Of a stretch of 64,000 nucleotides of DNA, positions 49,805 to 59,716 are shown one piece after another. How positions within the stretch are numbered: the first letter of the stretch is position 1; the number at the start of each line of letters is the position of its first letter. The notes under the pieces are model-generated. The model was not told the DNA's origin. It saw nothing but the letters and a program-made list of their open reading frames with translations, and searched no databases. Origin of the DNA: an uncultured Rhizobiaceae group bacterium (GTDB taxonomy: Bacteria; Pseudomonadota; Alphaproteobacteria; Rhizobiales; Rhizobiaceae); the NCBI GenBank assembly GCA_947501445.1, contig CANMVS010000004.1:186001-250000 (forward strand). Reading direction: 5' to 3'. The translations under genes were made by a program, and so were the position numbers.

Positions 49805-49924
49805 ATGCCCGTGTGCAATATGCATTATTGGAGTTGTCGCAATTCGGCGCTGATCGTCGAAAGTGTCAACGTGCATGCCTGCAATACCAAAAAAACAGCC
49901 ACAAAGACGACCAAAACGGTCTGA
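49805..49924 (+). CDS. Putative Thr/Lys-rich leader peptide upstream of asd
   Basis: A 39-codon ORF with AGGA seven bases before its ATG. Its last 13 residues are NTKKTATKTTKTV: six Thr and four Lys in a row of control-type codons. It ends 97 bases before asd, an enzyme of the threonine, lysine and methionine branch. The gap holds hairpins: CCCGG / CCGGG, GCCCGC / GCGGGC, and a pairing of CTCTCTTCC (49943-49951) with GGAAGAGAG just before the asd ribosome binding site. This is the layout of a translational or transcriptional attenuator. It is inferred, not proven. Confidence 0.5.
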   Translation: MPVCNMHYWSCRNSALIVESVNVHACNTKKTATKTTKTV

Positions 49925-50021
49925 CGTCTCTGGCTTGTCCGCTCTCTTCCCGGTCCTGCCGGGGAACTGGCCCGCTGGCTTGCGGGCTGCCGACAAGGAA
50001 GAGAGACAGGAGATAAATCAA

Positions 50022-51056
50022 ATGGGATTTAGAATTGCTATTGTTGGCGCCACCGGAAACGTGGGCCGGGAAATGCTTGAGATATTATCGGAGAGAAACT
50101 TCCCCGTTGATGAAGTAATCCCTCTGGCCTCCAGCCGTTCTGTTGGGCGTGAAGTATCTTTCGGGGACAAGATGCTTAAGGTCAGGAACCTTGAGAATTA
50201 CGATTTTACCGGTACGGATCTGTGCCTGATGTCGGCAGGTGGCTCTGTTTCACAAAAATGGTCACCCAAGATCGGACAGCAGGGCTGCGTTGTCATCGAT
50301 AACTCGTCCGCATTTCGTTATCATTCGGATGTGCCGCTGATTGTTCCAGAAGTTAATCCCGAGGCTATTGATGATTTCAAGAAGAAAAACATCATTGCCA
50401 ATCCCAATTGCTCAACAGCGCAGCTAGTCGTTGCCCTGAAGCCTTTGCATGATGCTGCGGGTATCAAGCGTATTGTCGTTTCGACCTACCAGTCCGTATC
50501 GGGCGGCGGCAAGGATGCGATGGACGAATTGTTTAATCAGACGCGGGCTGTTTTCGTTGCCGATCCGATGGAATCAAATTTCTTCACCAAGCGGATAGCC
50601 TTTAATGTCATTCCGCATATCGATGAATTCATGGAAGACGGCTACACCAAAGAAGAATGGAAAGTGCTGGCCGAAACCAAGAAAATGCTTGATCCCAAGA
50701 TCAAGGTTACCTGCACGGCAGTGCGTGTCCCGGTTTTCATTGGCCATTCCGAAGCGGTCAATATTGAATTCGAGCGGGAGATATCTGCCGATCAGGCGCG
50801 AGATATCCTGCGCGAGGCGCGTGGGTGTCTGGTCATTGACAAGCACGAAGACGGTGGATATATCACGCCGGTCGAATGTGCCGGTGAAGATGCCACCTAT
50901 ATTTCGCGCATCCGCGAAGATGCGACCGTCGAAAATGGCCTTAACATCTGGATTGTTTCCGACAATCTGAGAAAAGGCGCGGCACTCAATACGATCCAGA
51001 TCGCCGAACTGCTCGTCAAACGGGGCCTGATCAAGGCCAAAAGCCAGGCAGCCTGA
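50022..51056 (+). CDS. asd: Aspartate-semialdehyde dehydrogenase
   Basis: Asd reduces aspartyl phosphate to the semialdehyde, the shared precursor of Lys, Thr, Met and diaminopimelate. The 344-residue protein has the NADP loop GATGNVGREML, the catalytic Cys in NPNCSTAQL, and the His/Arg region TAVRVPVFIGHSEAVNIEFE. ATG at 50022 follows AGGAG by a good distance; an open frame back to 49863 carries only noncoding-looking residues. The upstream leader ORF may control it. Confidence 0.97.
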   Translation: MGFRIAIVGATGNVGREMLEILSERNFPVDEVIPLASSRSVGREVSFGDKMLKVRNLENYDFTGTDLCLMSAGGSVSQKWSPKIGQQGCVVIDNSSAFRYHSDVPLIVPEVNPEAIDDFKKKNIIANPNCSTAQLVVALKPLHDAAGIKRIVVSTYQSVSGGGKDAMDELFNQTRAVFVADPMESNFFTKRIAFNVIPHIDEFMEDGYTKEEWKVLAETKKMLDPKIKVTCTAVRVPVFIGHSEAVNIEFEREISADQARDILREARGCLVIDKHEDGGYITPVECAGEDATYISRIREDATVENGLNIWIVSDNLRKGAALNTIQIAELLVKRGLIKAKSQAA

Positions 51057-51089
51057 AGGCCAGGCAGGTAAATCGACAGGCCGGCGACC

Positions 51090-51190
51090 AGACCGTTTCA
51101 CGTTTTGCAAGAAACGGGACAACGGTGTCGGCCTTTGATTTTGTTGATGCATTCAGATTTTGCCGTTCCCGTCAAAACCTGAATTGCTCT
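51090..51190 (+). repeat. Dispersed two-palindrome repeat, copy 3 (reference copy)
   Basis: About 100 bases: a left palindrome (CCGTTTCACGTTTTGCAAGAAACGG), a conserved middle (GACAACGGTGTCGGCCTTTGATTTTG, written here in two parts: GACAACGGTGTCGG and CCTTTGATTTTG), then a right palindrome (TTCAGATTTTGCCG / CGTCAAAACCTGAA) ending in TTGCTCT. Other copies are at 22187, 30420, 63234 (inverted), 63962 (cut by the window end) and 43970 (truncated, inverted). It resembles in design the mosaic two-palindrome RIME elements of rhizobia. It ends six bases before the polyketide synthase stop codon. Confidence 0.88.
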
Positions 51191-51196
51191 GGCCGC

Positions 51197-54100
51197 TCAC
51201 ACGTTCGTTTTCTCTGATCCAAGTGACATGACAATTTCACGCAACTTGCCAGTAACTGTTGATGCGTCATCGGCATGGTGAAATTGGTCCCGTGCAATGG
51301 GTTCTCCAATTTTTAACGTGATTTTTTTCCCAGCAAAACGCAATGATGCAATCCGCTGAGCGAAATCACCCATGCCTCTGCTGATTGAGAAACCCGCATG
51401 GTAATACCAGGGTAGCTGGCCAGTAATGTGGATCGGCAGAATTGTTGGATTTGCAACCCGAGTAAGTGTTCCGGCTGCCGGATGCCAGGGCAATTCTTTA
51501 GGTGCGGACCAAGGCGGTGTTGCATGTGCTGCGTCGCCACTGGGGAAAACAACGATCAGGCCTCCTTTGCGCATAATGTCTGCTGCTTTTTCCAGGCTCC
51601 GTGAATTAATCTGTGTACCGTATTTCGAATGTTCTCTGCTGATTGGAAGGATAAACGGTTTAAGTGGTGGAAAAAGTTCGGGTATCTGATCGTCGGCAAG
51701 AATCATAAGACTTGAGGTGATCCGTGACGCGATAGCGGTAAGGAACATGCCATCCCACACGCCGTTAGGGTGATTTGAAACCAACAATATACCGTTTTTA
51801 GTATCGATTGTTTCCAGTTTTGATTTTGTCTGGATATCAAATCCAATGCCGCAGTTCTCAATGAACCTATCTGCGGCATTGTTGTCATGCAACCTGATGC
51901 CATCAACAAGCCGTTCATAGCCTTGCACCATCCGATGACTACCTATTCGGTCCTCGGCATAGGAAAAAACCTTCCGGATTACCGGGTTTTGACCTGTGTA
52001 AACGTTCCTAAATAGCCGAAACTTCTCATTTCCATCCGCACCCGCTGACTGTTCGATAGCCAATTTGGGTGGACTGCCGATCTCAGGTCTGTATTCAGCT
52101 GACGTTAAAGTCTCGTTGTTTTCCTGTCTTTTGCCGGTCTTGGAGGTGCCATTGTCTTCCCGTGGTTTAACAACAGAAGACAGATCAAGCCCAACAAGCA
52201 GATTTTGCGAAATATCCTCAATGGATTTTTCCGGTACAAGCGCGGCCACGGGTAGTTTTATTCCGGTACTTTCTTCGAGAAGAAAACCAAGTTCCATGGC
52301 CATTAGTGAATCAAGGCCGATTGTCTCAATTGGCTCTCCAACATTGACCTGTTCATTTGACAGACCGGTGACCTGTGCAAAACAGTCGGCGATTGCGGAA
52401 CACACGACACTCAGTCGTTCTTCGTTGGACAGTGCTGCTAGGTCAATATGCCCCGTGCTTTCTCTGTTTCCTGCTGCAAGTCGGTTGCTGACAGCGCCTT
52501 GGAAGCGGGGTGTTGCTGTGATCTTGAGACCGCCCAGGTTGTCCGTCGGAAGAAGGGCGACGTAAGAACGCTTTGAAGCAGCGAATGTATCAATTGCTTG
52601 AGTGAGTAGGTCCGGGGTTATCAATAGGCCAAAGCGTTCCTTATAGTGCTGTTCCTGCCCGCTCTTGGCCAGATAGCCAATTTCACCCAGGGCACCGGGC
52701 GCAAGCGAGAAACCAACCTGACCGCGGGTGCTGCGAGCTGCCATCATTGCGTCGATTATTGCGTTGGCCGCGCAGTAATTCGCTTGGCCCGGATTGCCAA
52801 TCGCGGTAGATGCAGATGACAGGCATACAAAATAATCCAGGGCATCGTTCTGGGTCAGCGCATGAAGATTTTGGGCGCCCAGCACCTTGGCTTCAAGTGG
52901 CGCTCGGTATAGTTCGTGAGACATGTTCACCATGGCGGCATCACGAAGCACCAGAACGCTGTGAACGATGCCACGAATGCTGCCTTTTGTTGAGCAGACA
53001 TCGTTCAGCACCTGTGAAAGTGAATCCAGATCGGCCACGTCGCATGGGTGTATCGAAACCCGTGCGCCTTCAGCTTCAATGGCCCGGATCGCAGCGCGCT
53101 GCTCATCCGTGACAATACCCTGGCGACCGATGAGCACCAGCTCCTGTGCTCCGCCCAAGGCAAGCCACTTTGCAACATGCAGGCCGACACCACCAAGCCC
53201 TCCTGTCACAATATGTACGCCATCAGGGGCAACAGGGAATCGGTTCACTACTTTGTCTTTGACGCTTATTTGGTGCGAATCAATCGTGAGAACGACTTTA
53301 CCAATATTGTTTCCCGCCTGAAGATGACGAAACGCATCCTCAATTCTCGAAATCGGAAAATGCCTGCGCGGTATGGGTCGAATTTGTTTCGAATGGATAA
53401 GACCGGTCAGCTTCTGCAACTCCGCAACATATTGTTTTGGATGGCTGTGCGAGAATTCGCCGATGTCTACTGCAAAATAGGAAATATTGAGCTTAAGTGC
53501 ATTAAGGCCAACCCGCCGATTCTCCAACAGATCCCGTTTGCCTATCTCAACGAATCGCCCCCCGGGACGCAGAAGACCAAGTGACGCTTCCATTGTTTCG
53601 CCGGGTAAAGAATTGAGAACTATGTCCACACCCGCTTCGTTTGTGTAATCGAGGGTACTTGCAACAAAGCTGAGATTTCTAGAGTCGCACACGAAGTCCA
53701 CGCCAATTGAACGCAAAAACGTGCGCTTTGTTTCAGACCCGGCTGTCGCGACAACCCGTGCGCCAACAGCTTTGGCGTAGGCAATTGCCATCATGCCGAC
53801 ACCGCCCGCTCCGCCATGAACGAGAAGCGTCTCACCTTCTTGCAGTTTTGCAAGTGTGTTCAGTGCATAGGATACAGTCAGCCCAACAACGGGAACAGTT
53901 GCTGCGTCTTCGAACGACCAACCATCTGGAAGAGCCATTACACGGTTGCTGTCAACCGATACTGATGATGTAAAACATCCGTCTGAGCAAAACAGGACGC
54001 GCATTCCCGGGCGAAAATCCGTGATGCCTGGTCCACTCCTGGTAACAATACCAGCACCTTCAAACCCAAGAGCAAATCCCTGGTCTGTTTCAATCATCAG

Positions 54101-57100
54101 TTCAGGCGGAAGAACGCCGAGAGACAGCAAGACGTCCTTGAAGTTCACACCCAATGCACGGACACTGATTTCTACTTCCCCAGGCCCTGGCGGTGTTTGT
54201 TGCGATTGGAGCTCAAAGGAGAGGTTTCCAAAAGCCCCCGGGTGAGACAGGACAACCGAGAATTCCTCACCGTCCTTCAACATTCGTTTCGCAAACTTGT
54301 CGTCGTCATCAATATCCGAAAACTGAACCATTTGCAGACCGCGCGCGCCCACAACCAATTCGTCTGCCTCCAGGTCCCCAGGTTTTGCCTGCCTGCAGCG
54401 GTGGTATAGAAGAAGATCCAGCGCTTGAGAGTGGGAATCAAGATTGCGTTCAATGTCGACGCGTCTTGTACTCCAGCCGGGCTGTTCATTGACAATCGTT
54501 CTTCCAATTGCCCAGGCCGCCGCGCCACTCAGGTTTTCTGGCGGGTTAAACACACCCTCTGTAACAATGGTCAAAGACGGCAGTTCGAAAAAACCGGCCG
54601 ATGCAAGCGCTTTTGTGGCTGCAACGAGCGGCCAGCCTTCGTCAGGAGACAGTTTTTCATCTAACTGTCTATCGCCGGAGAAGTAGAAAATTTCCACCGG
54701 TTTTTGGCCAATAATCGAAGCAAAAATACTCGAGAGCTTTTCTTCAATCCCCTCTCCATGCGCCTCTATTTTCTGCGGTGGCTTGAATTGCCAATTGGCA
54801 CTGACATCATCATTTTGAACGTGCAGAGTGAGGAGGGGAATGGAGACTTTTTGACATGCTTCAGCAAGGGCTTCGGCGAGTGTGGAATTGCCGTCAGTGA
54901 TTGCAATACGCAAACCGTTACCAAGGCAAGGAGCATCGTCAGGCAGGTCCATACCGGATGTTGGCAAGTCAGGGTTCGATGCCAAAATTAGTGTGCCCGC
55001 CGGCTCTTGAACTTCGTTGCGCAGGAAAGCCCTGGCGTCAACAAAGCCGGTCGAGTTTAGTTGCCTAACAATTTCTTCCTCGGGTCTTTCTGCCAACCTT
55101 TGTTTTGGTCTGGTTGGATCAGAGGCGTTCGTCTTGTCGCAAGCGGCCAAAACGAACCCGGTAAAGTGCCGCGCAGGCAGCAAGGCATTAATATAAATGC
55201 CATTTTTCTTCAAACACGACTTGAATTCGGCCAACAGTGATTCTTCTGTCGGATCGTGTTCTTCGATGTCGAGAGACAGAATGGCGTCGAAAGAACCACG
55301 CACAGCGGGAATTTCCGACAAACCATCCCATTCCAAAAAATCAACATTCTTATTGGCGCCCTGTTGGCGGGCAACGCGCTGCGGTGCCTGGGTATTTTTA
55401 ACAAGGACCACAATTTCGAATTTACCCGGCGGCAAGGCGTTCAGCAGCCAACCGAGGGGGATGGGAGCTGCTGGTTGCACGATCATCGCCCGCACTACGT
55501 GGTGGTGATCGTCGCGTTTTTCACAGGTTTGGAATACCGATTTGATTGCCGCCGTTAACCTGACAAGCGCTGGGTCATTTTCGCTGATACTTTCAAGAAA
55601 CTGACTGGCTTGAAGTGTTCCAAAAACATCATCCGGATCTGTTGTTCCATTCAGGATATCTTGGATATTATTGTAGAACAGCGAGAGTACTGTCAGTTCG
55701 CTGACCCTGTCAGGAAATTCGGCGAGAAGCGCCTGAAAGTAGTCTGCCCATTGATCTATGGGCCGGACCGTCCATAGGCCTGCGGTCACCGTGGCATAGG
55801 GTTGGGCATTCTGCAGAAGCCATTCTGCGTTCGATTTCCGCGTTGAAGCCAGTTTGCCGTCCTCGACAAGAGTGTGTAGAGCAAACGGGTGTCCACCAGA
55901 TAACTCCCAAAAGGCTCGTGACACGGATTGTCCGGTAAGGTGCAGAACCTGATCGGAAAATGATGTGTCGGTCGCTGGCCTGGATGGTTGCGAAGCTTTG
56001 ATCAGGTGTTCAATTTCATCGAAATCAATTTTGGAATTTTCGGCCTCAATGTTTGCCAAAGGAACGAGCCGGTGCTCGTGATACAATGTCTTCATCTGTC
56101 CACCGGAGACACGCCGCACCCGAAACCCGCTTAAGGATGCGACGACTTCCCCAGTGTCGGTTGCAATAGTCAGATCGAAAGCCATTTCTTGCTTCAAACG
56201 ACGCATCAAAACGATGTGAACGTAGAGTTGTTCAAGCTCGCGTGTATCGCGGAACAGCATGAAGCGGTCTATACTCGTTGGCAGGTAGAGATCAGTTTCA
56301 TCAGTAGAAACGGAGAGACCGATGGTTGCCTGAAAAGCGCCGTCAAGTAACATTGGATCGATCTGTTGGCAGATGGACGTTTTGCTGCGCGATACCAGAT
56401 GGGCCAGTGCTTCTTTGCCGGTTGTCCGGATTTGTTGAATGGTTTGGAATGCATCGCCGTAATGGAGACCGCGCGCTGTGGTCTCTGCATAAATTTCATC
56501 CGATTCAACGACCTCTGTAAGTCGCCCGGCAATTTTTTTCAAATCGATATGTCGCGTTGGTACATCTCGGCATGAGAGCATTCCGTGAGCGTGTTCAGCG
56601 TATTGGTCGCTGTTGTCGCCAGTCAGATTGGTTGTCGAACTCGCAATCTTGAATGTATTGTTTTCCAGATCAACATAGGTCTGGAGTTCGGTAGATTTTT
56701 GGATATTCAGTTGCAGCGCTTTAGTGAAGTTCACCTGTTCAAGCACGAGTGTTCCGGTGGAGTGAACCTCGCGGGTTGCAGCAAGGGCGATTTCGATAAA
56801 ACCTGCTCCCGGGAACAGGATCGAATTGCGTACCTTGTGGTCTTCGAGCTCGGGATGGCCCTGAAGTGTCAAATGGGCGGACCATGCGGGCACTGCGAGT
56901 GACAGTCGATTTTCCAGCAGTGGATGATTGTTCGGAGTTCCGGGGAAAAAAGACGACGACCCTTTGAATTCGCGAAAGTGATGTTCCCGTTGCCATGGGT
57001 AGAGCGGCAACGCAAGAGGTGGGACCGGCTCTGGCATATGTTGGTTCAGATCAACACGTGCACCGCTGACCACAAGTGTGAGGAAACTCTTTGCAAGACA

Positions 57101-59647
57101 CTGGTTCTCGTTCGCAGTGCGTCTTAGTGATTCAACCGTACGTACGGTCACACCTTGCGCTCTTGCAGTCGCTGAAACGTAGCCAGCAAGCGCAGGGTGC
57201 GGTGCGATTTCCACAAACAGCTGATGCCCGTCTTTCAACGCGTCGCCAATAGCGTCCTCAAAAAGAACCGGCGAGCGCATATTGTGCCACCAGTGACTGC
57301 TGTCAAAATTCAAACCATCCTCACGATGCCCCGTAACAGTCGAGTACATAGGCAAACGAGCCTCGTGCAGCGCTGGTTCGCCGATGTGAGCTACGAAGTC
57401 ATCTTGAAGAGGTTCCATCACGCAACTGTGGAAACCATAATTCAACTCCAGTTGCCAGGCGGTTACGTTCTCGGCTTGAGCCAATTCAATCGCGCGTTCC
57501 ACGGATTTTACCGGCCCTGCCAGCACCACCGCTTCAGGGGCGTTTCGGCAACCAATGGTCACATCGGGCTCGTTTACCAGTAGAGTCGCTGCATATTCGG
57601 GGCTCATTGCAGCCACAGCCATTGCACCCTTTCCGGCCGTCGCTTCCTGCAGGGCACTGCGTTCGCGTACGAGAATGATTGCGGTGGGCAGATCAATGAC
57701 ACCGGCGATATAGGCCGCAGTCACTTCACCCACACTATGTCCAACAACAGCTCCAGGACGAACGCCCTGGCTGGCATACCAGCGAACCAGCGCCACCTGA
57801 ATGGAAAACAACGCTGGCTGCGCTATGGCCGTCGAAGACATCCGCTCTGATACGTTTGGTGCGAGAATATGCTCGCTTAGCGGCGCGCCGTTGATCGGCC
57901 CAAAGGCCTCTCCCAGTTCGTCGATCGTTTCACGGAAGAGGGCATCATCTGCATATAGTTGGCTACCCATGCCCTGCCATTGGACTCCGTTGCCGCAGAA
58001 GACGAATACCGGATCAGCTTCCTTCAGTGCGACGCCATGAGCGCTCATGGCTCCGCGCACCTCCTGTCCAGCAGCGTCCAGCGCTGACAAGGCGGCATCG
58101 CGATCAGAAGCGTAAAAAGCATGGCGGTGGGGGTGCCATGATCGCCATGCGAGCAGTGTGTTTTGCAGGTCGCCCAATTTGATTTCCGGATTTTCACGCA
58201 AATGCTCTGCAAGCTGTTCAGCCTGCACACTCAGTGCTTCCTTGGATCGGGCCGACACCAGCATCAACGCGCTGGTTGGTGTTGCCGGGCTGTTTTGTAA
58301 ATCAGCAGTGGGCGCCTTTCCCACAATCACATGTGCATTCGCCCCGCCAAAGCCAAAGGAATTTACCCCGATGACGGAGGTGGCCGGGTCGATGGGCCGT
58401 GGTTCAGTAACCATATCGATGTTCAAGTCATGAAAGTCTATCTCCGGATTGGGTGTCGTATGGTGGATGGAGGGAACGATGATACCATCGCGTAGAACGA
58501 CCAGCGCTTTGGCCAATCCAGCAAGCCCAGCGACGGCCTCAGTATGGCCGATATTGGTTTTTATCGATCCGATCGGTAGCGGATTGCCAGATCCGCGCTT
58601 CTTGCCAAGTGCGTTGCCGATCGCCGCTGCTTCTTCAGGGTCTCCAGTAGGCGTACCGGTCCCGTGTGTTTCAAGATAGGCAATCTGTTCAGGCCTTACC
58701 TGTGCCTGACTGCAAACCATTTCAACCAGTGATCGCTGGGCTTTCCTTGATGGACGGGAAAGTCCTTGTGTGCGTCCGTCCGAGTTGCAACCGCTCCCGA
58801 GAATTAGGCCAAGGATGGGATCGCGGTTCCTTACCGCCGTCCTTGCTGGCCGGAGCAAAAACGAGACTGCACCCTCGCTTCGAACATAGCCATCTGCACA
58901 GGCATCAAATGCACGGCATATGCCATAGGGTGACAACAGGTTGGCCGCGCAAAGTGCCGCGTGAGTGTGGGTGGAGATTAGTGCGTTCGCTGCCCCAACA
59001 ATGGCAAATTCGCAATCGCCAGACTGGAGGCTTTTGACTGCCATGTCCAAGGCTGTCAGGCCGGAAGAACAGGCAGTGTCCACCGTTAAGCTGGGGCCGT
59101 GAAGGTCATAAGCGTAGGAAATCCGATTTGCTGCTATACTTGATGATGTGCCAAGGCCTGAATAAGCGCTTGTGTGTACGAGATCATTTGAGCTCATAAA
59201 ACGGTAGTCGTCACCAGTGATACCCGCAAATACGCCGACCCTGTGTTTACGGAGGTCCTCTAACCTTTGGCCAGCGTTTTCGATCGCCTCGAAGCTCGTC
59301 TCCAGGAGGAAACGATGCTGGGGATCAATGTCCACGGCTTCTTTTGGTGACAGCGAGAAGAATCCGGTATCAATGTATTCGTGTCCGCTTACATAACCCC
59401 CGCGCTGCACGTAAGTTGTGCCGGGTCGTGTACCAGTTGGGTCAAAGTTGTCCTGTGACCAGCGACCATTCGGCGGGTCGGTAACTGCATCGCGCTTGTC
59501 CATCAGCAGCTGTTTGAGATCGTCCAGGCTGAATACGTTGCCTGGCAACCGCAGACCGGCGCCAATGATCGCGATCGGCTGGTCTTGCGTTGCAACTGAT
59601 TCATCATCCGGTAGAGACTTGCTGGAGCGGTTTGGATCGTTCAACAT
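51197..59647 (-). CDS. Highly reducing type I polyketide synthase with C-terminal acyltransferase
   Basis: A single 2816-residue protein. Domains in order: KS about 23-443 (Cys193 in DTACSSG, His328 in ETHGTGT, His368 in KTNIGHTE); AT 545-835 (Ser638 in GHSVGE; a malonyl-type choice is likely but YGFH is not decisive); DH 905-1185 (His937, Asp1102); degenerate methyltransferase 1200-1560 without a clear SAM loop; structural KR half about 1575-1790; ER 1795-2122 (HGGAGGVG); KR 2135-2330 (TGGLGGVG, Tyr2291, Asn2295); ACP 2405-2485 (Ser2447 in GLDSL); PlsC-like acyltransferase 2541-2816 (NHPNGVWD, FPSGD). No thioesterase or reductase. A fully reduced chain passed from ACP to an alcohol, lysolipid or amine is the natural inference. 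GGAGAG precedes the ATG. No phosphopantetheinyl transferase is nearby. Confidence 0.95.
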   Translation of the reverse strand: MLNDPNRSSKSLPDDESVATQDQPIAIIGAGLRLPGNVFSLDDLKQLLMDKRDAVTDPPNGRWSQDNFDPTGTRPGTTYVQRGGYVSGHEYIDTGFFSLSPKEAVDIDPQHRFLLETSFEAIENAGQRLEDLRKHRVGVFAGITGDDYRFMSSNDLVHTSAYSGLGTSSSIAANRISYAYDLHGPSLTVDTACSSGLTALDMAVKSLQSGDCEFAIVGAANALISTHTHAALCAANLLSPYGICRAFDACADGYVRSEGAVSFLLRPARTAVRNRDPILGLILGSGCNSDGRTQGLSRPSRKAQRSLVEMVCSQAQVRPEQIAYLETHGTGTPTGDPEEAAAIGNALGKKRGSGNPLPIGSIKTNIGHTEAVAGLAGLAKALVVLRDGIIVPSIHHTTPNPEIDFHDLNIDMVTEPRPIDPATSVIGVNSFGFGGANAHVIVGKAPTADLQNSPATPTSALMLVSARSKEALSVQAEQLAEHLRENPEIKLGDLQNTLLAWRSWHPHRHAFYASDRDAALSALDAAGQEVRGAMSAHGVALKEADPVFVFCGNGVQWQGMGSQLYADDALFRETIDELGEAFGPINGAPLSEHILAPNVSERMSSTAIAQPALFSIQVALVRWYASQGVRPGAVVGHSVGEVTAAYIAGVIDLPTAIILVRERSALQEATAGKGAMAVAAMSPEYAATLLVNEPDVTIGCRNAPEAVVLAGPVKSVERAIELAQAENVTAWQLELNYGFHSCVMEPLQDDFVAHIGEPALHEARLPMYSTVTGHREDGLNFDSSHWWHNMRSPVLFEDAIGDALKDGHQLFVEIAPHPALAGYVSATARAQGVTVRTVESLRRTANENQCLAKSFLTLVVSGARVDLNQHMPEPVPPLALPLYPWQREHHFREFKGSSSFFPGTPNNHPLLENRLSLAVPAWSAHLTLQGHPELEDHKVRNSILFPGAGFIEIALAATREVHSTGTLVLEQVNFTKALQLNIQKSTELQTYVDLENNTFKIASSTTNLTGDNSDQYAEHAHGMLSCRDVPTRHIDLKKIAGRLTEVVESDEIYAETTARGLHYGDAFQTIQQIRTTGKEALAHLVSRSKTSICQQIDPMLLDGAFQATIGLSVSTDETDLYLPTSIDRFMLFRDTRELEQLYVHIVLMRRLKQEMAFDLTIATDTGEVVASLSGFRVRRVSGGQMKTLYHEHRLVPLANIEAENSKIDFDEIEHLIKASQPSRPATDTSFSDQVLHLTGQSVSRAFWELSGGHPFALHTLVEDGKLASTRKSNAEWLLQNAQPYATVTAGLWTVRPIDQWADYFQALLAEFPDRVSELTVLSLFYNNIQDILNGTTDPDDVFGTLQASQFLESISENDPALVRLTAAIKSVFQTCEKRDDHHHVVRAMIVQPAAPIPLGWLLNALPPGKFEIVVLVKNTQAPQRVARQQGANKNVDFLEWDGLSEIPAVRGSFDAILSLDIEEHDPTEESLLAEFKSCLKKNGIYINALLPARHFTGFVLAACDKTNASDPTRPKQRLAERPEEEIVRQLNSTGFVDARAFLRNEVQEPAGTLILASNPDLPTSGMDLPDDAPCLGNGLRIAITDGNSTLAEALAEACQKVSIPLLTLHVQNDDVSANWQFKPPQKIEAHGEGIEEKLSSIFASIIGQKPVEIFYFSGDRQLDEKLSPDEGWPLVAATKALASAGFFELPSLTIVTEGVFNPPENLSGAAAWAIGRTIVNEQPGWSTRRVDIERNLDSHSQALDLLLYHRCRQAKPGDLEADELVVGARGLQMVQFSDIDDDDKFAKRMLKDGEEFSVVLSHPGAFGNLSFELQSQQTPPGPGEVEISVRALGVNFKDVLLSLGVLPPELMIETDQGFALGFEGAGIVTRSGPGITDFRPGMRVLFCSDGCFTSSVSVDSNRVMALPDGWSFEDAATVPVVGLTVSYALNTLAKLQEGETLLVHGGAGGVGMMAIAYAKAVGARVVATAGSETKRTFLRSIGVDFVCDSRNLSFVASTLDYTNEAGVDIVLNSLPGETMEASLGLLRPGGRFVEIGKRDLLENRRVGLNALKLNISYFAVDIGEFSHSHPKQYVAELQKLTGLIHSKQIRPIPRRHFPISRIEDAFRHLQAGNNIGKVVLTIDSHQISVKDKVVNRFPVAPDGVHIVTGGLGGVGLHVAKWLALGGAQELVLIGRQGIVTDEQRAAIRAIEAEGARVSIHPCDVADLDSLSQVLNDVCSTKGSIRGIVHSVLVLRDAAMVNMSHELYRAPLEAKVLGAQNLHALTQNDALDYFVCLSSASTAIGNPGQANYCAANAIIDAMMAARSTRGQVGFSLAPGALGEIGYLAKSGQEQHYKERFGLLITPDLLTQAIDTFAASKRSYVALLPTDNLGGLKITATPRFQGAVSNRLAAGNRESTGHIDLAALSNEERLSVVCSAIADCFAQVTGLSNEQVNVGEPIETIGLDSLMAMELGFLLEESTGIKLPVAALVPEKSIEDISQNLLVGLDLSSVVKPREDNGTSKTGKRQENNETLTSAEYRPEIGSPPKLAIEQSAGADGNEKFRLFRNVYTGQNPVIRKVFSYAEDRIGSHRMVQGYERLVDGIRLHDNNAADRFIENCGIGFDIQTKSKLETIDTKNGILLVSNHPNGVWDGMFLTAIASRITSSLMILADDQIPELFPPLKPFILPISREHSKYGTQINSRSLEKAADIMRKGGLIVVFPSGDAAHATPPWSAPKELPWHPAAGTLTRVANPTILPIHITGQLPWYYHAGFSISRGMGDFAQRIASLRFAGKKITLKIGEPIARDQFHHADDASTVTGKLREIVMSLGSEKTNV

Positions 59648-59716
59648 TTCGAATTCTCTCCGGATTTTCTGAATGAACAGGCAAAATTTGCCAATTGCCG
59701 ATTTGGATGGTGCGCG

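Noticed and set aside
49727-49996. 89-codon minus-strand ORF upstream of asd
   Set aside because: It is antisense to the better supported leader ORF and has no recognisable protein features.
51197-59647. Reading the large protein as a fatty acid synthase or a PUFA synthase
   Set aside because: Domain order and the single ACP fit a reducing type I polyketide synthase; PUFA synthases have tandem ACPs and separate AT/KS chain-length-factor proteins.
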